A stretch of DNA of 64,000 nt from positions 3,224,001-3,288,000 of the forward strand of contig CADCSX010000023.1 of NCBI GenBank assembly GCA_902805475.1, written 5' to 3'. Positions 23,956-38,500 of this stretch are shown here, piece after piece. This DNA comes from Entonaema liquescens (taxonomy: Eukaryota > Ascomycota > Sordariomycetes > Xylariales > Xylariaceae). Both the position numbers and the translations under genes were made by a program. Every line of letters starts with the position of its first letter. The first letter of the stretch is position 1. Below the pieces are notes generated by a model. It was given only the letters and a program-made list of their open reading frames with translations, was not told the DNA's origin and did no database searches.

Positions 23956-26900
23956 TCACGTTAATCCGTAAGCTAATCTCCTTAAGCCGTTTCGACAAGA
24001 CGCATGCTCGTATCTTCCCTCACGCCTTCGCTCTTTCTTCTCTTCGTCTAATTTAGACTCATTAAGGCCGGCGTTTAGTTCTCTCCAACGAAATACTTAC
24101 CCGAGTCTTCATACATACGTCAAGAAACGGATCGAAGGCAAATACTAAAAATAGGGAAGCTAGTTACCTAAGTAGGCAATTTTTTACTGATCTGAGGGCC
24201 CGAGCTTGATCCTGCGTTCACGATCGCTCTTTAAACGTCTCGTTTTTTTTTTTTTTCCTCAAGAGCCGCCTAGGACTAGTTTCCGGGCGTACCGGGAATT
24301 GAGACTTTTAAGCCAACCTGGTTTGTCTCAGTTTTATGAACTTTCTCGATCGCTAAAACCTTGCTCTATTGCGCCCATGATAGCGCCCCATCGTGGCTAG
24401 ATCCGGTTCTTTAGGTTTTAGGTAGGGAAAGTATTCGGCTGTCTAACGATGCCCCGTGCGACATGGCACTTTTAGAGTGGCTAATACAACGCGTGGCGCT
24501 GAATCAGGAATCCCTCTAGAGTACGTACCTCTTAGTGTTGATATATGTCTTGGTTTTGGCTTCATCGTGTGGACTGTTATACAAATATAAGGGTCGCTTC
24601 CAACCGAAGACACTCTATACAAATAGGTAAGACCTTCTAGGCCGGCGGGCGACTCTTTCAGCTCAGTTCCATCAACTTGAATATTGGACTTGTGTATTGG
24701 TGTCCACTTAATGCGCTCTACACAATCGCACTAATAAAGGTTAGCCTTCCTGTTTTCAGGGATCGTCAACACCTCACGGCCGGGTCTTGATAATATGGTG
24801 ATATGAGAATGTGCCACGAAATCGCCTAGGTAATGGATCTCGGATGATCTGCTACACAACGTGGCGTCTCGCCTGGCTACTTGATAAAGCGTCTGTACCC
24901 TACAAGGCTTCATGTGTTGCTGAAACTGTGTTACCCCTATGGTAGGGCAACGAAAATCGATTGATGGGAATCGACATGGCCCCCGGCTCAATTTGGTTCA
25001 ACTCTCTTTGTTGCCTTTAGTGTCTTCTCTCACACATATGTTAAGGTATCCAACCGAAAAAAAAAAAAAAAAAAAAAGGGATCGGGAGCTTGCTTGTCTC
25101 GATGTAAGTGCTAATACCGCGGGGAAGCCCACCAAGGATAGACCAAAACCCGAAGAACAGGATACCATGTCATGCTTCATCTGAGTAGAGCACTTATTAT
25201 GTGGGGAGTGTCCGAACAATCAGTTCCGCTCTGTCCAATCCCATTTCATGTTCGCCGAGGTTCTAGAGCTCTAGTATATGTGTACGCACGTACATACAAT
25301 ACAAGCAGCAACGACGTGCGCGATTCGGGGAGATTAGACGGTTTCACGACGGGACTGTATATTCTGACATGCTTAGAGTCTCTTTCGAAATTTTCACCTA
25401 GTTTGACAAGACGGCTCCGTGGCATAGCATAAAGTTACACCTTGGACTCGGACATGGTAGTGAGGCGCAGATAGGGATCTAACTCTGCAAGGTTGCGAGT
25501 GCCACGTCGGTAGACGACAGGCGAGCCGCGCAACGACGGACGCAGGCACATTGTCACAGTGCAGCGACTTTGATTCGTTCCGAACGGCACTTGTCGTTCG
25601 ACACTGAAACATGATTCGTGAGCGCTCTTACGTAGGGCCGAATGGCTGCAATTAAGGCGCTAAGACGTCAAAATGCCGAAGATCTCGTTGCCACTTTGGT
25701 AATGCAAGATCTGGGAGACTGGCCGAGCACGGTTGGCTGGATTGGGTCCTCCGGTCGCCCGGTAGCTTCCGCCCCTTGTGCTATTCCAACCGAACAACAT
25801 CCCCTACCTGACGGCATCATACCTTCAACGATTAATGAGAAAGCGGATACCTGTTGGGGGCCTCAGATGAGACTCTTAATGCCGGTATTTTCTCACGTTA
25901 TTTAAAACCTGTCAAATTAGCATTTTAATTATCTAAAAAGTTCCGGAGTATTTCTCCCCTCCCCCCAAACCATATTATGCTTAGTTGGTTTTATGACATC
26001 TTTTTGAGCTAGGGTACGGTCTGGAGGCCTGGGAGAGGAGGAGTAGCTAGACTAATACGGTAATCTACACCTCAATGGGGATATCTCCGGCCAGAACCAT
26101 GCCGCCGGTCAATGCTCTCCGCGTGGCCGGATCCCGCGAACGGGATTTAATACATCATAGCCACATGTACCTGACTGACAGGTCAACGCCCGACCCATAA
26201 TGTCGGAAATGCTCTAATCCGGTGCTTTATACCATAGTACATTACAACTATGCTCGCTTGTCTTAAGTGCTCTAACGAAGATGGGAATAAGCGCGTTATG
26301 TCCAGTTACGTACAATATGTTATAAACTCACGTGCTGTTGGTTGTCGACATACCGAGCACTCTTACTCATCGTCATAGCTTTAAACTAACGGAAACAGTG
26401 CTGAGTCAAACCTCATTATAATCTTAAAAGTTCCTCTCCACCCGAGCAACGTTACTTTGATATATACCAAGGCCTTACCCCTGATTTACGTCAATTCTAA
26501 TTTGTAGTCGGTCAAGAAATAGTTATGTCGTGTGTCTCAAGATCTTGAAGATGGTTAAGCACCCATGACCAGTGCCATGCCTACGTATATTACAAAGATT
26601 TATAGCTACCCGGACATACTACTATGGATCTGGTGCAAATAGTAATCCGTAGATAACCAGGGCTATCATCATAGTTGCGGACATTGAGCCCGCTCTTGCA
26701 TGGCTGACGGGGGAGACGATAGTATAACTAGTTTAGCATACCAAATTAACTACCTACATAGTAACCCTCGCGGAATTTCGTCCGCCATCGCTACGTGGGC
26801 CATACCAAGAATTCGGTCAAGCTAGGTGGACCGGAACCCTTATGTAAGAATTGACGAGGAGATCTTAAGGCTAGACAGGCGAAGCCCACTAATACGCCAC

Positions 26901-29246
26901 GGTGAGCAATTAAAGTCTAGACTGCCCAGTGTGTCAGGTCTGCCTAAGGTGTGTCTAGACTTAGGGTTTTGACATGTCCGAAGACGCCAAATCGTCAACT
27001 AACCTTACCATCATCACGCGTTGCGTAGACCTCCCCAACGCCTAATAGCCCTAGCCGACCCCTTTAGCTAGGTAGAAAAAGCCTCAGTGATTAGCAATAA
27101 CCACTAATAAAAAATGTGGTATTTTTTTTTTCAGCTGAGGAAAACTATCACTAAAAGGAGCTAGTTACGATTTTGGTCTTCCGGCTTCAATGAACGGCGC
27201 GATATTGTGTGTTACGACGACGCCCTCGGACGGCCAACGATAACGCAAGTATTCGGCGTGCTACAGTATTGGTAATTGGTGCATTCATTATACAACAGTA
27301 GCTCGGCAGCTCGAGGTACACAAATTGGTTCTCTTATTCGGGTACAATTTCCCCTGCCCAACCCCTCAACCCCTCCTCCTTTTTTATTTTTTTATTTAAT
27401 TTTTTTTTTTCGCTTCCTCTCATACATACATAGACTCCATATACTTACATACCTCGGTAGTATATGCAACAATATTATACCTTGTTAAGTGCAGACTCTA
27501 CCTAGCTAACTGTATTAGCACACCTGCATATGTAATACGTCCGAGTAAGTACGTATTTTGTACATGGACCATACCATACACACCATACGCTACGCACATG
27601 TATGTATGCGTGTATGTATGCGTGTAGATATGTATGTGAGGTGTATATAAGCTTGGCACGCATGTCATGCAGCCCGAAAGCTGCAAGTAACCTTACAAGG
27701 CTGCATCCATATTGAGCTTGAAATCTCGTCCTGCCCGGACTCGGGCAACGCCAGGGTTGGGGGCCAAACAGACTTAACCTGGCGCAAGTGACAGCAAGTG
27801 TACGTACAATATACGTTACTACGTGGGTGAGCTGCTCAGCTCAGCTACAGTACCTAACCCATAACGAGGCGACAAGGCTGTGGCCTGATTTACTAGTTTC
27901 CTGCAATCCGGCTGTATGCGGATAACTCGTCGACAAGAGGGGCTGGTTTTTTTTGTCACTTTCTTCTTTATGTAGTTGGTAACCCCTCTTCACACTCTCA
28001 ACATAACGCTTCGTTCCTATTGCTGACAATATGCACGTCCCGGTCTATTTTATTGCCGAGTTCCCTACCGCGTGATATGCAGGCCTATGTGGCTGTGTCC
28101 AAAGAGAGACCAACGATATTCGTCGCCTGCTGCATATGCCATGCACTTTTTCGTCCAGACATTTTCGTTCTACTTGTTACTCGTTGCTCCCTAGTAGTTG
28201 TAGCAGCAGTTGTCATATCTTTCCTTCTTCTAGACGAACAGCAACGACGACGACAACAGCATGGCGATCCATTGGATTTCGGCTCAAGTACCGACAGGTG
28301 CTCAATGCACCAAGACAACATACGAGTCTCATTTGTCATTACTGACGTTGCCAACCTTTCTCTAGTACTTACTACATTGTTCCCTTTCCGGTAAACAGGA
28401 ACGTCAGCCCTTTTGAGCCGTAGGCGTTTTTTGCCTGTTCCAATTCCTCGTACCCCTCCCCATGCCTATGCCTGCGGGTATTTGTCTTCTTGAGTAAAAC
28501 GTTAGAAGGAAAATGGCATCGGGAACTGGTAGGTTATTGAATCTGCTTGCTTGTGCATGAGGTGACCCATATACGTAACACCGAGAAGAAGCAAATAAAA
28601 TAAAAGAAGAAAAATTTTTCCTTCTCCTTTCCTTCTAGTATGCATCTTGATGGCCCCTTGCAGCAGCCCGCGCGCGTGTGATATCCTACCCGCGGAGATT
28701 CGCAGTGGCCTGTAGGCCGAGTGGTACTGGTTTTTTTTTTTTTCGTCGCTTCTACCCCGGCTCAATCATCATTGGTAGAGATCAGAAGAAATAAATCACA
28801 TGTTGTATATCGAAAACCACCGATCAACGTTGCGAATCAAAATATTATCATATTTATCAGAATTTGGCGCCTCTTTGAGACATATCACTTCTCAGCTACG
28901 AGACGATATCTGACGATGAGACGGTGTAGTAGCTCAGCCGCTATCAACGGTAGCTGACGTCGATGGCTGGATGGCCCGTCTCAAGACCATATACGTGAAC
29001 CCCGCCGACAGCCACCTGTTTATCACCTTACTAGCTTTCGATGGTTTGATACGTGGTAAGTCGAGCTAGCTGTTCAGGAAGCCCGGCGCCCGGCACCCTC
29101 TATCAACCTCCGGACGTAAATGGATAGGTTTTGGGTGTCCAGTAGCATCGCCCACGCGTCCCCGCAGTGACGGCCCATTCGCCGGCTACTATAATTGATC
29201 AGCCGGAGTAAATTGTTTCCAGCTGCGGATGGCACCGTTGTTGTGC

Positions 29247-29308
29247 GTCTAATATGAATATGTCGAATATCTTATATGTATACTATTATATGCTATTTCA
29301 TATTAGAC
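29247..29308. repeat. small inverted repeat (hairpin)
   Basis: Perfect 12-bp arms, GTCTAATATGAA and its complement, at 29247-29258 and 29297-29308, enclose an AT-rich 38-bp loop. It could be a tiny element remnant or a hairpin terminator; nothing else supports either. Confidence 0.6.
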
Positions 29309-29611
29309 CCCTTTTATATATGCAAAGAAACCTTATCGAACAGTCCCCTGGAGTCGTCGTCTTGCGTTGTTACTATGTTACTCGACTAATTGGAGGTCAC
29401 ATCACTTAGCATCACACATTCCGGAAATACAATACTACTTCTTCAGCGGCACGCTCTATTTTACCCCAGGCTTCCCCTAGGTACTCTCCTATCACGCACT
29501 GCCGGTAACATGGTATGCGCACGTTTAGCGTAGCACCAAGAACTAACATAGGCCAACGGGGAAGACCCTAAGACATCGCATCGCCAACGCCATGGGGGAT
29601 GAATGTGATGG

Positions 29612-30032
29612 TTTTTTTTTTTTTTTTGATTTTTTTTTTAATATCGAAACGTTTCAGAGTGAGTTCAGACCATCGCTTAGCGATTTGCAGGAACTTTTCA
29701 CCTATCGTGATATGTCGGTTCTTAAACAAACTGCCCCGCGGACCGAGTCTTGTCTTGGAAGCACAACCCAATTTCCCCCAAAATGTATATGCGATGACAA
29801 CGCACCCTACATACATAACCAACCTGGTCCCTTGTGTGACATAGGCTACCGAGTCTTCCGTTCCCGCGGGCCACTTCTCTCCTAACCTTCCTAACCAGGA
29901 AGCTCGGGAGAAAACTTCGGCCGATTTTCCAGAATATTGATCGACTGTTTGGATTATTAAAAATACGTACCGCTGTTTTCTTAACGAGAGAAGGATTCGA
30001 TATCGGTTTTTTTTTTTTTTTAATTTTTTTTT
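29612..30032. repeat. pair of split poly-T tracts
   Basis: Two similar tracts, T16-GA-T10 (29612-29639) and T15-AA-T9 (30007-30032), lie about 395 bp apart in the same orientation. No direct repeat beyond the tracts was seen around them. Confidence 0.7.
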
Positions 30033-31740
30033 ATATACTAGTATACAACCGAAATTTGCAAATATCTCTATTGTCGCAAACGACTTATAGACGCACGATG
30101 ACATGCTCGGCTTGTCGACTTACTGTCCCTTAATTAATTTTCTGGATTTCCACGCTGCGATGTAGATCGTCCTTGATACTTACCCTGACCCTGCTTTGCA
30201 ACGGGGCCAAACATCTGGCACGTGTCCAATCATCAAACTATTTCTCGTAGGGAGATTTTGGGACGAAATTTTACAGCTCAACATCAATCCACTTTAGCTG
30301 AAAATGAGGGCTTTTGAACTCCTCTTCTAACCAATCTCTCGAGAGTATTCAGGCGGGTCTGTTTCCGTTCCGAGAACTCGGTCCCAACAACGAATTTTAT
30401 TTATTAGGTCTACTGGCTACTTACTTACTCCAGCCGGGAAAATGGAAAACGGGGATCAGGATTATCCATGTCTCTTTCTGTTCTTTTCGCCGGAAGATAT
30501 TTGCTAGTGAACCCTGGATTTTCAAGAAAAAAACTTCCCTCTCGTAAGGCTGACCAAGTCGTCGGTATATGACAACCATGGAAACTAGAAACGTTGCGTG
30601 GATAGATCCTGTTCAGTTCCATCATCCATTCCCCACCCGCATGAGCTTCCATGTTATACCATGTTATCCTCCCTGCATACGGTACCGGCCCTACTCTTTT
30701 CAAGTGAAGCCGGCGACAAGTCAGTCAGCCCAAGTCAGCCTATCGAAGGGGCCGATTGCTTATAGCAGCCACGCGCACACCTCATCAACTTTCATCCCCC
30801 CCCGAACTTCCCAGTCTACATGCTACTACCCCCTCCTCGGATTCTGTGGGTAAGGGAAGCGGCTATTTACTCATAGTAACCAAGGGATGAGTGCGAACGG
30901 TCTTGCTGACTGCGTGTTCAGCTGCAAGATCTGGTCGTTTCGACGCTAGGCCTTATACTACGGGCGCCCGGCTTTACCTAGCTCATTCTGGGATCGTCGT
31001 ATGCAAGGCGTCACCATGTTGGATGATGTCTTCCGTAAACAAACTAGGTGCATATGTCATTCACTACCGTGCTCCACCTGTCGACCTACATGGCAAGCCT
31101 ACTACATTTTAGTTTCCCCAGTGTTACTAGCAAACGAGTTTCTAGCCGTCCCACCGAAGGAGAGAGAAAGAAAGAAAGGAGTTCCTCTGTGTATACCTAT
31201 ACATATACACTATATGTTAGGTATACGCACTGATATGTATACACTCCCGCGTAAGGTATCGTACTGTACAGACACACTTATACTTATACCTAGTTATACC
31301 TCACTGTTTACATAACTAAGTGGTTAATACAAGGTAACTAGCTAATAGAATAACCGAAACAATAACCGGGGCACGTTCGCGCTATCTTACAAAAGATCTT
31401 CGAGGCTTTATTTGCTGATACAAAGGTGGAGTTGAGTACATTTCTCCAGGTCCTATACCTAACTACCTTTAAAAGGAGAATAGGAGTTTCATCGCGTCGA
31501 AAAGACCCGCGGGGTTCGATTGCTCTCGCCGATGCGACTATGGGTTTGCGGTCTGCCGCGGCAGGCAAAAAGAGATTCTTTTCGCTCCCAGGGTCCAGGT
31601 CGTAAAACCCAGGGCGACGCTCTGGACGCTCTGGTCAATAAACCCACTCGACTAGCCCCGATATAGTGAATCGTCCGCTGGTGGTATCGAACGCTCAGTT
31701 CCGGTTTACGATCCATTTCCGCGTAGAGACAGACGCATAG

Positions 31741-31762
31741 ACACACACACACACACACACAC
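31741..31762. repeat. (CA)n microsatellite
   Basis: Twenty-two bases of AC repeat in gene-free DNA. Confidence 0.9.
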
Positions 31763-32100
31763 GTTATGTACATACATACTGTATATACATGCATACATAT
31801 GGCTCGCTCAGCTTGATTCGTACATGTTCGCTCCAGTAGCTTCTCATGAATCGTGAGTGGAGACACTGCTTTTTCCCTTTTTTTCACATGCCTACGTAAT
31901 CTCGAGAGCACATTGGCACATTAAACATATTTGGGCCCCGCGGTATGGTTCTCGAAGTGGATATCAAAAGCAAGGGATGTTCCAATAGGATTTCAACTTT
32001 TGAAGTTTGATTTACATGCCCAATATCGAGGTGCCATAGAATACATACATACCTACATACTAACTAGTTACCGGTAGCCCACGCTTTAACTAGTGGGAAT

Positions 32101-35100
32101 TTGCTGGCGTAACTTTCGTAACATACGCGGAATACAATTTGGCAACGAAGCATCATGGCTCGTACCTACTGTAGATCTCATTAATAAAACAAAACAAAAA
32201 AAATTCTGGCCCATCCTGTTGCCTTGGGAATCTAGCCGTCTAGAGTCCCACTCCCGGAGGTCGCCTTCTCGTGTCGCCGGACCTATCAAGGTTACAGCTA
32301 CCACGCCTGCCACGACGTCTTATCTTCATGTAGGACCTTCATAGCTCTATATCATTGGAACGATTGTACGACGCTACACCACGGCGGCGTTCAACAGCGA
32401 AGCTGACTACGGGCCTCGACCCGCTGTCGATCGCTCCCGGCTGAGAGCCTGATAGTGCGTTGTTAATGTCTTGTGATCATATATGTATGCATGCACGTTT
32501 TGCTGACTGCAGATGTAGCCTTTTTTACTTTTATTTTTCGGAATTACCTAAGCCTTAGTAGGCTACCTATCGTGTTCCACGACGGTGCAGAATTTTTCGA
32601 TGTGATCGTCCGGCTACATATAAAATCATATGATAGATGCAGGAAAAGACTGCATAATCGGTAACACAATGTCACCGGGCGAGAAAGTCCTACCCGGGGG
32701 GCGGTAAGTGGTGGCGGCTACCGTCTGTACCTACCTCCTCTTCAAATCCCCGGCGACGGAGTAAGACCGAACAACCCATAGCTTACACACCGGTCCGGGG
32801 CCGATACGAGCTGGATTAGACCCGGTCCTTGAGAAGAAAATCCCGGAACCATATAATAGCTATAGCCTATCTATAATAGCCTTTTGCTTACATCACCTCT
32901 GGCTGTGCCATCTTGGCCTCGAGTTAACTAATACATGACTAAGACGAGAAGATATACTCGCAAAATTTGGTCAACGAGATTAGCTAATCCACAAAGGGGA
33001 CCCAAACAGGGCCAAAGAGTTGTGCTGTGCCTCTACGCTACGGTTTTTACAGAGTCTCGGCCTTTGATATCGGGGACCAATCTCCCATATTCCCTGTTTA
33101 TCGCCGGCCTCATTCCATCTCCTCCCGTGCCTCACAACCCATGGGAGTATGAAGTAGGCGATGTATTCGATATGGTATAGATGGTGTCTAGGTTGACACC
33201 CTTATGTCGTAGGCTCTCTGACTGTCGTCCAGAGGGGTCTACCTAACACGAGGTTTCACGCCAGGGAATATCCTCTACTACCGGCGGGGATCGAGTGCCG
33301 TACCAAGGCGCCAATGGGATCGCATCGCAAAGGTGAGCGCACATGGCATCCCTACGGAACGGCGTGAAAAGATCACCAGGAAGCCTCGCCGAGGAATGTT
33401 GGAGACAGAGTATCTGCGTACCTCAACCAACGAGGAGTGTGAATCCGTCGAGTTCTCCAAGGTATGTATGCTCCTTCTGACCTTGTTGCTCGGCTCTCAC
33501 CGTCTGCGGCGACGAAGATACCCCATAATGACTCCATGTGTGCGTCAGTTCGTGTCTCCTAATGATTTGAGGCGGCTCTGACGCCCGCCTTCCATGATCA
33601 TCAAGCAATCCCAGCCCATCCCCACCCGCCTTCCTCTGCCCTACGGCGCGGGCTATTTTTAGGCGTGTGTCATTGGGCGATGTACGCATCGCCGCGTCGT
33701 CTCGCCTGCCTCGAAGAGCTAAGGCTAGCTCCACGAACCTTTCGGTTTCCAGGTTAGTTAGGGGATTCCTGCTTTGTAAGGCTGACGGGCGCGCGGCGGA
33801 GACCTTTGGATCTGCAAGTTTCGTCTTTTTCGCACGACGGCGATCTAACTGTGAAACTTGTAGGCATAAGCTTGGAGGATCCGCTAGCTAGCTTGTTATG
33901 TCTGACGGTAAATCTACCGCCTGCGCTACGACGCTAAGCATAAGTTCCTTGTCGTATTCGAAAGACAATGTCCGCGTTTCGGAGTGTTAGTTTTTACAGT
34001 TACGACGAGATGCTAGGTGGGTTGGTTCGTATGTTAGATGAGACGATTCTGGGTCTGTGGGAACTTGTTTAAAGTACTGCCGCCAGTTTGCGTTGTACTT
34101 GTACTTCACTGGTACACCGATGGATTTACCATATTTTTGTAACTATCTTTTCGTAGACTTTGGGATGTTGAGAAACAAAAAAAGAGCAACTTAATAGTTA
34201 TAAGGTATCGTTTACTAATATCTATAGATTATACTAATTAGACAGAATATAATATTATAACATACTCTCGTGTAACATGAATTCTATTAACTACCTACCT
34301 AGAGTTAAACAAAAAACAGTAAAAAAATACGTCTGTAGGAGTACTACTGGTTACTGGTTCTGACTCTATGATTGAACATACCCCTGTCTAACACCACTCC
34401 AGTTAGCCAGAAGTCAGCAAACGGGGAACCCTGCGTATTCGACTTAATGTCTAGCATGATTACTTCGTGCTCCATTCATTTGCCTTACGAGGCGGATGGA
34501 ATAATAGGACTTACACAAATCTCAGCCTTACGAGATAACAGACGTCGGTTCCACTTTGGGGGCGGCTAAGAGTGCGTAGTCAGGTCCTTTCGTATTACAC
34601 AAGGACACGCGAGAGCGTCGCAACGGGACAATAGCCGCCCCCAAACCGGAGAACAAGAGAACCAGGCTAGTACCAATCGAGACGAGCCGGCGGCTTTATT
34701 AGCCCTTCCCTCTAGACTTCACTCAGCTAATTCGTCCGACGACTTTACGATACGAGAAATATCACAAAGTAGCGCAGACAAAGACTGAAATCGATACCTA
34801 GCTGACAATAGTTCCTAGCTGGTGCTACAATAACAGCACGTGGAGAACGGGTAGATAACGTGGCTTTTCGATCCTTCGCCGCGTGCGTAGGCGCGTACAT
34901 GTGTACCCGAGTACTAATCCAGATTCCTATCGGATCTCCACCGGTGATGCCCGTTCATGTCTATTTGTGACTCGGACGGGATCCCAGGGCACTTTTCTAT
35001 GGCACACAACTTGGTTCTACTTCTTTCATAGGCCTATGGTTCTTTCAAGTAAATCTAAATGTGTCAATCACTACTCTATCGTGAACGAGGGAGCGGCTGT

Positions 35101-38100
35101 TGGTACCGGTTAGGAATCGGGTAGGTACATAAACTACGCGGAGTGTGAAACCTGCTGGGCCCCGGGCGATGGATCGCTAGAACGCAGGTTTCTTGCAGTT
35201 CAAACCTTCGTTTTATGTGTGCATGTGTATATGTATGTACGTATGTACTGAATGCGGCTGACGCCTGCCCGCTTGCTTGCTTGCTTTGTTTCTAATCTAT
35301 CCTTGATGAAATCCTACGCCACGGCGACTTCATCCTCCCGTGTTTCTAGAAGCAATTATCGTCGTGCAAACGCGGAAGGCCTTGATCGTCTCTTGTGCGA
35401 TGGAGGATTCGAAGGTGCGTGGCGAGTGTAGCATTGTCTAAATATCTACGTGCGTACAGAACCCAAGCGGTTGGTTGCGTTACGCAATGCAAACAAAAGT
35501 AGTCGGCTTGTCCAGGTTTAATATCTCTACACCGCCTCATTACTCACGTCGAAAGCGGAATTTCCCAGTGACATATCTGTAGAACCGGGATGCCCGTTCG
35601 TGGCTAGACAAATACCCCAAAATCTTCCGATTAGTCAAAGGATCGAACAATACATAATTTAGTATACATAGGATAGGTGGGCTGGGTGGGTAGGCGGACG
35701 TCGGTAATGGCGAAAGGACCAAGAACGATACCACGTTCGGGAGTTGATAGGCTTTGTATAGCAGATGGTCCTCTTTTGCATGATTGTTGTACGTCTTGAG
35801 CAACAACAGATCCTATTCCTTCTTACTAGAAACAACTATTAGTGGCCAGTTGAGTGATTTCTGCACCATCATACATGAGCAATGCATAACAACAGAACGG
35901 ATGAACTCGATGACGAGGGCGCCATAACTAAAAAGGATTTTGCGAGCTGAACTCGGCCAGTTCAGCAGCCGGCCATGTGCGCTCCAATATGCTGTAGCAC
36001 AAAAGCCCCATGCAGCTATGCGAGCAACGGCAGAGCGCACGTCTAGAAACAACGCTGTGCCAGCTGCGCCGTAGGCGCGTGGGTGGGCAAAAGGATCGTC
36101 ATCCCTGACCCAGAAAGCCCTCCTAGTCTTCCCCAGGGCCACGAGCCCTAGGTCGGCCGAGCGATAGCTTTTTCCTTCCTCTCATCGCACACCGCACCGA
36201 AAAACTACCGCTTTACTCGCCTTAACGAAGTAACTTGGGTACGATGAGCAGAAGGAATATATAGGCAGGGGCATGAGATGAGCCTAGTGTATCTTGACCG
36301 AATACCGAACTCGTCTAGAGAGAAGTGGCTCTCTTGTCTCTTGGCCGTTAGCCTAGGAGGAGAAAGTCTAAAGCACGGACAACTACGCGGATTTGCAACA
36401 GCAATACGTTCTGAGTTATGTCTTAAATCCGGCTAGGAACCCGGGTAGCGTTGGCACTGACCGATATCTACCCGTTCCTCAAAGCATGAACCCGAACCGA
36501 ACCGAGTTGAGTTTAGATTAGCTACCTTTTCTCTGCATTACCAGTAATTTATACAAACGTAGCAGTATGATCTGATCCGCTGTGTATCGGATTCAAATCT
36601 CTAAGAGTTATTAGTTATTGTTACACATATCTACCTACCTACGCATATAGACCTATAGCTAGCTTAGGCATTGCATAAGTAGTAATGACTGCAAAGCAAC
36701 GTGGGGGAACAGGTAGGGGTTTACAAACGAGGACATGTTTGATTTGGCCGCTTAGGACGTAAACAGGTTGTATCGAAGGAAGAGGAGGAATAAAAGAGCT
36801 TTTAGCGGGATTTGACATCGCCTTGTTTGCTGGACCCCGAGACTATTCAGCTCTCATCTTCCATAACTTGCCTGTATAGTATTGTAAATCTTGTATCATG
36901 TATCATGTGTACGCGGATAGAAAAGCTTCGCAAAGTCTTTCCTCTCCTCCGAAGCGCCATGCCGGGTCTTTAATCCGGAATGCGGCAAAGAGAAGGCACT
37001 TGATCTATCTTGGGAATCCTTGAAACCCTAAATCTCCAGTTGTGCTCAGAGTTAGGTACGGCTGCATGGCGCGCAGATGATTTTTATCGTTACCGCCGCG
37101 TATGTTACGCACGTCAAGCGGGGCAGTTACCACGTCCTTTGGTCTCCAAAGGATGATAATCCTCGACCCTGGTAGCAGCTAGTTGCGGGTAGAAGGTGGG
37201 AATGATATACATACTGCTCAGGGGGGTCACGATAGAAAGAACATATCGTTGATTAGCCTATCATCACTAATTCATATTTCATGGTATCTACACTAACTAT
37301 GCAGATAGTAAAAGTACAGCCATACATAAACTACCAGGGTAGATCCTTAAGCTAAAAGATGAAGACTTTATTACCGGGTCTGAAAGTTCTCAGTGTCTTG
37401 GTTATGTTACTCATATAAACAGGGTTTTGTACGTATTCTATTAAAGTCACCTGATATGTAAAAGTTTACCTCATAACTGGATAGGGAAGCCATCTTTAAT
37501 GGGAATCCAATCTCATCAGGGTTCTCATTCATGTACGACTTCGGAACTCTCCTTACAGCAGAGACCAATACCGTACCCATAAGCCAATGAAATGCTTAAG
37601 TCAAGATATCTGTGGCTGGATCGAGTGCAAATTTAAACACCTAGGCGTCCCTGTGGGTTATACTGCAAATGGAGCGTTTGATCTAATGCGGCACAAGTTA
37701 AAGCCACGAGGTTAACAGCCGTAGGGCGTACACCTACCTAACAAAGCAGCCAATGTAGGCTCGATAGGAGGAATGAACATGGGTCCTGCGTTATGATAAC
37801 CCTTCCCCAGACGTCAAAGCTATAGGTAGCTAGCGGCATGAGAGCGGCACGACAACCTAAAGAGGCGTCATACGTTAAATTTCCATGTAACAGTGCAGGC
37901 TGATCTGTTACTCTGCTAGTGACAGGGTCCACTCGAGAGCGCCGCTGTGCCGTCGATGGACTTATCTAATTTTTCATCACGATTCTAGATGGCTCCCGAG
38001 GCGTCTCAAGTTGGCCCGATGTAGACATCCAATATTGCGCGATACGATACGATACGATACGATTCAAGGCGAGGAGGCGAAGAACGCCAGATTAGGTTCC

Positions 38101-38500
38101 CAGGCTCTAACGCCCTACGGTACGCTCCTGTTCTATTGTTGGGGAGAGCGGCACAGGTCCCAAGTTTAGCAGATGATCTCAAACTCGGCGGCAATCCTAG
38201 GGCTATCGAGGAAATTGCAAATAACCTTCTGACAGCATCGGCCAAGTAGCTTCAGGGATCTTCCGGTAGCAATATACATGGCTCCATCTATATTCGACCC
38301 TGATTTTGGTACCGAATAACGGGTTCTGTGTCCCCTTGTCGAATGGAGCTTGGTTATTGCAGGCAGCTTTCACTCCGAATACAGTCGGTTGTTAGTAGGT
38401 ACTTCAACGTCAAGTACCTCGAATTTGGGCCAATCCAAAAAAGGCCGGTGAGCCTAGAACAGATCCTGTGATGAATGCTGTGGATCGATCTTGGTCGTGG
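32101..38500. other. gene desert, right part
   Basis: No supportable gene. Several stretches are rich in CpG (for example around 33240-33900). Simple repeats include a GTAT/GTAC-rich patch near 35222-35250, TTGC repeats near 35273 and a GATAC repeat at 38041-38064. Minus-strand frames at 35346-35540 and 35813-36142 have no recognisable family. Confidence 0.5.
38041..38064. repeat. (GATAC)n pentanucleotide repeat
   Basis: Four exact GATAC units and a partial fifth in gene-free DNA. Confidence 0.9.

Larger units (their letters stand above)
19806..24100. other. gene desert, left part
   Basis: This part contains the promoter of the zinc-finger gene and then no supportable gene. Around 20900-22100 the sequence is AT-rich and full of TACCTA/GTTAGTTA-type simple motifs. 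A TACA/CCTACATA-type repeat lies at 23361-23418 and a (GCC)n tract at 23936-23955. Open frames are short and have no family motif. Confidence 0.5.
24101..32100. other. gene desert, middle part
   Basis: Eight kilobases without a supportable gene. Homopolymer tracts lie at 25057-25077 (A21), 29612-29639 and 30007-30032 (T runs), a (CA)n tract at 31741-31762, and a GTAT/GCGT-rich patch at 27598-27640. By eye CpG is not depleted and the base composition is balanced, unlike RIP-mutated transposon DNA. The longest open frames (178 codons at 29568-30104 and 140 codons at 31489-31911, both minus) are built across the T and CA tracts and are not called as genes. Confidence 0.5.

Noticed and set aside
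29568..30104. 178-codon minus-strand frame, the longest in the desert
   Set aside because: It begins and ends across poly-T tracts that code for Lys runs. The middle has no recognisable domain and the frame length is helped by the homopolymers.
31500..31520. tRNA B-box-like sequence (GGGTTCGATT) and a similar one near 46590
   Set aside because: No matching A-box, acceptor-stem pairing or cloverleaf could be built around either site.
31489..31911. 140-codon minus-strand frame
   Set aside because: It spans the CA microsatellite, which codes for a Cys-Val run; low-complexity artefact with no family resemblance.
35346..35540. Possible zinc-finger fragment (YFCLHC ... HLRILH)
   Set aside because: Only one Cys pair and a loose His pair in a 64-codon frame. 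No second finger and no neighbouring exon that extends it.
35813..36142. 109-codon minus-strand frame
   Set aside because: An ATG frame with plausible composition but no recognised family, no splice partner and no supporting context.
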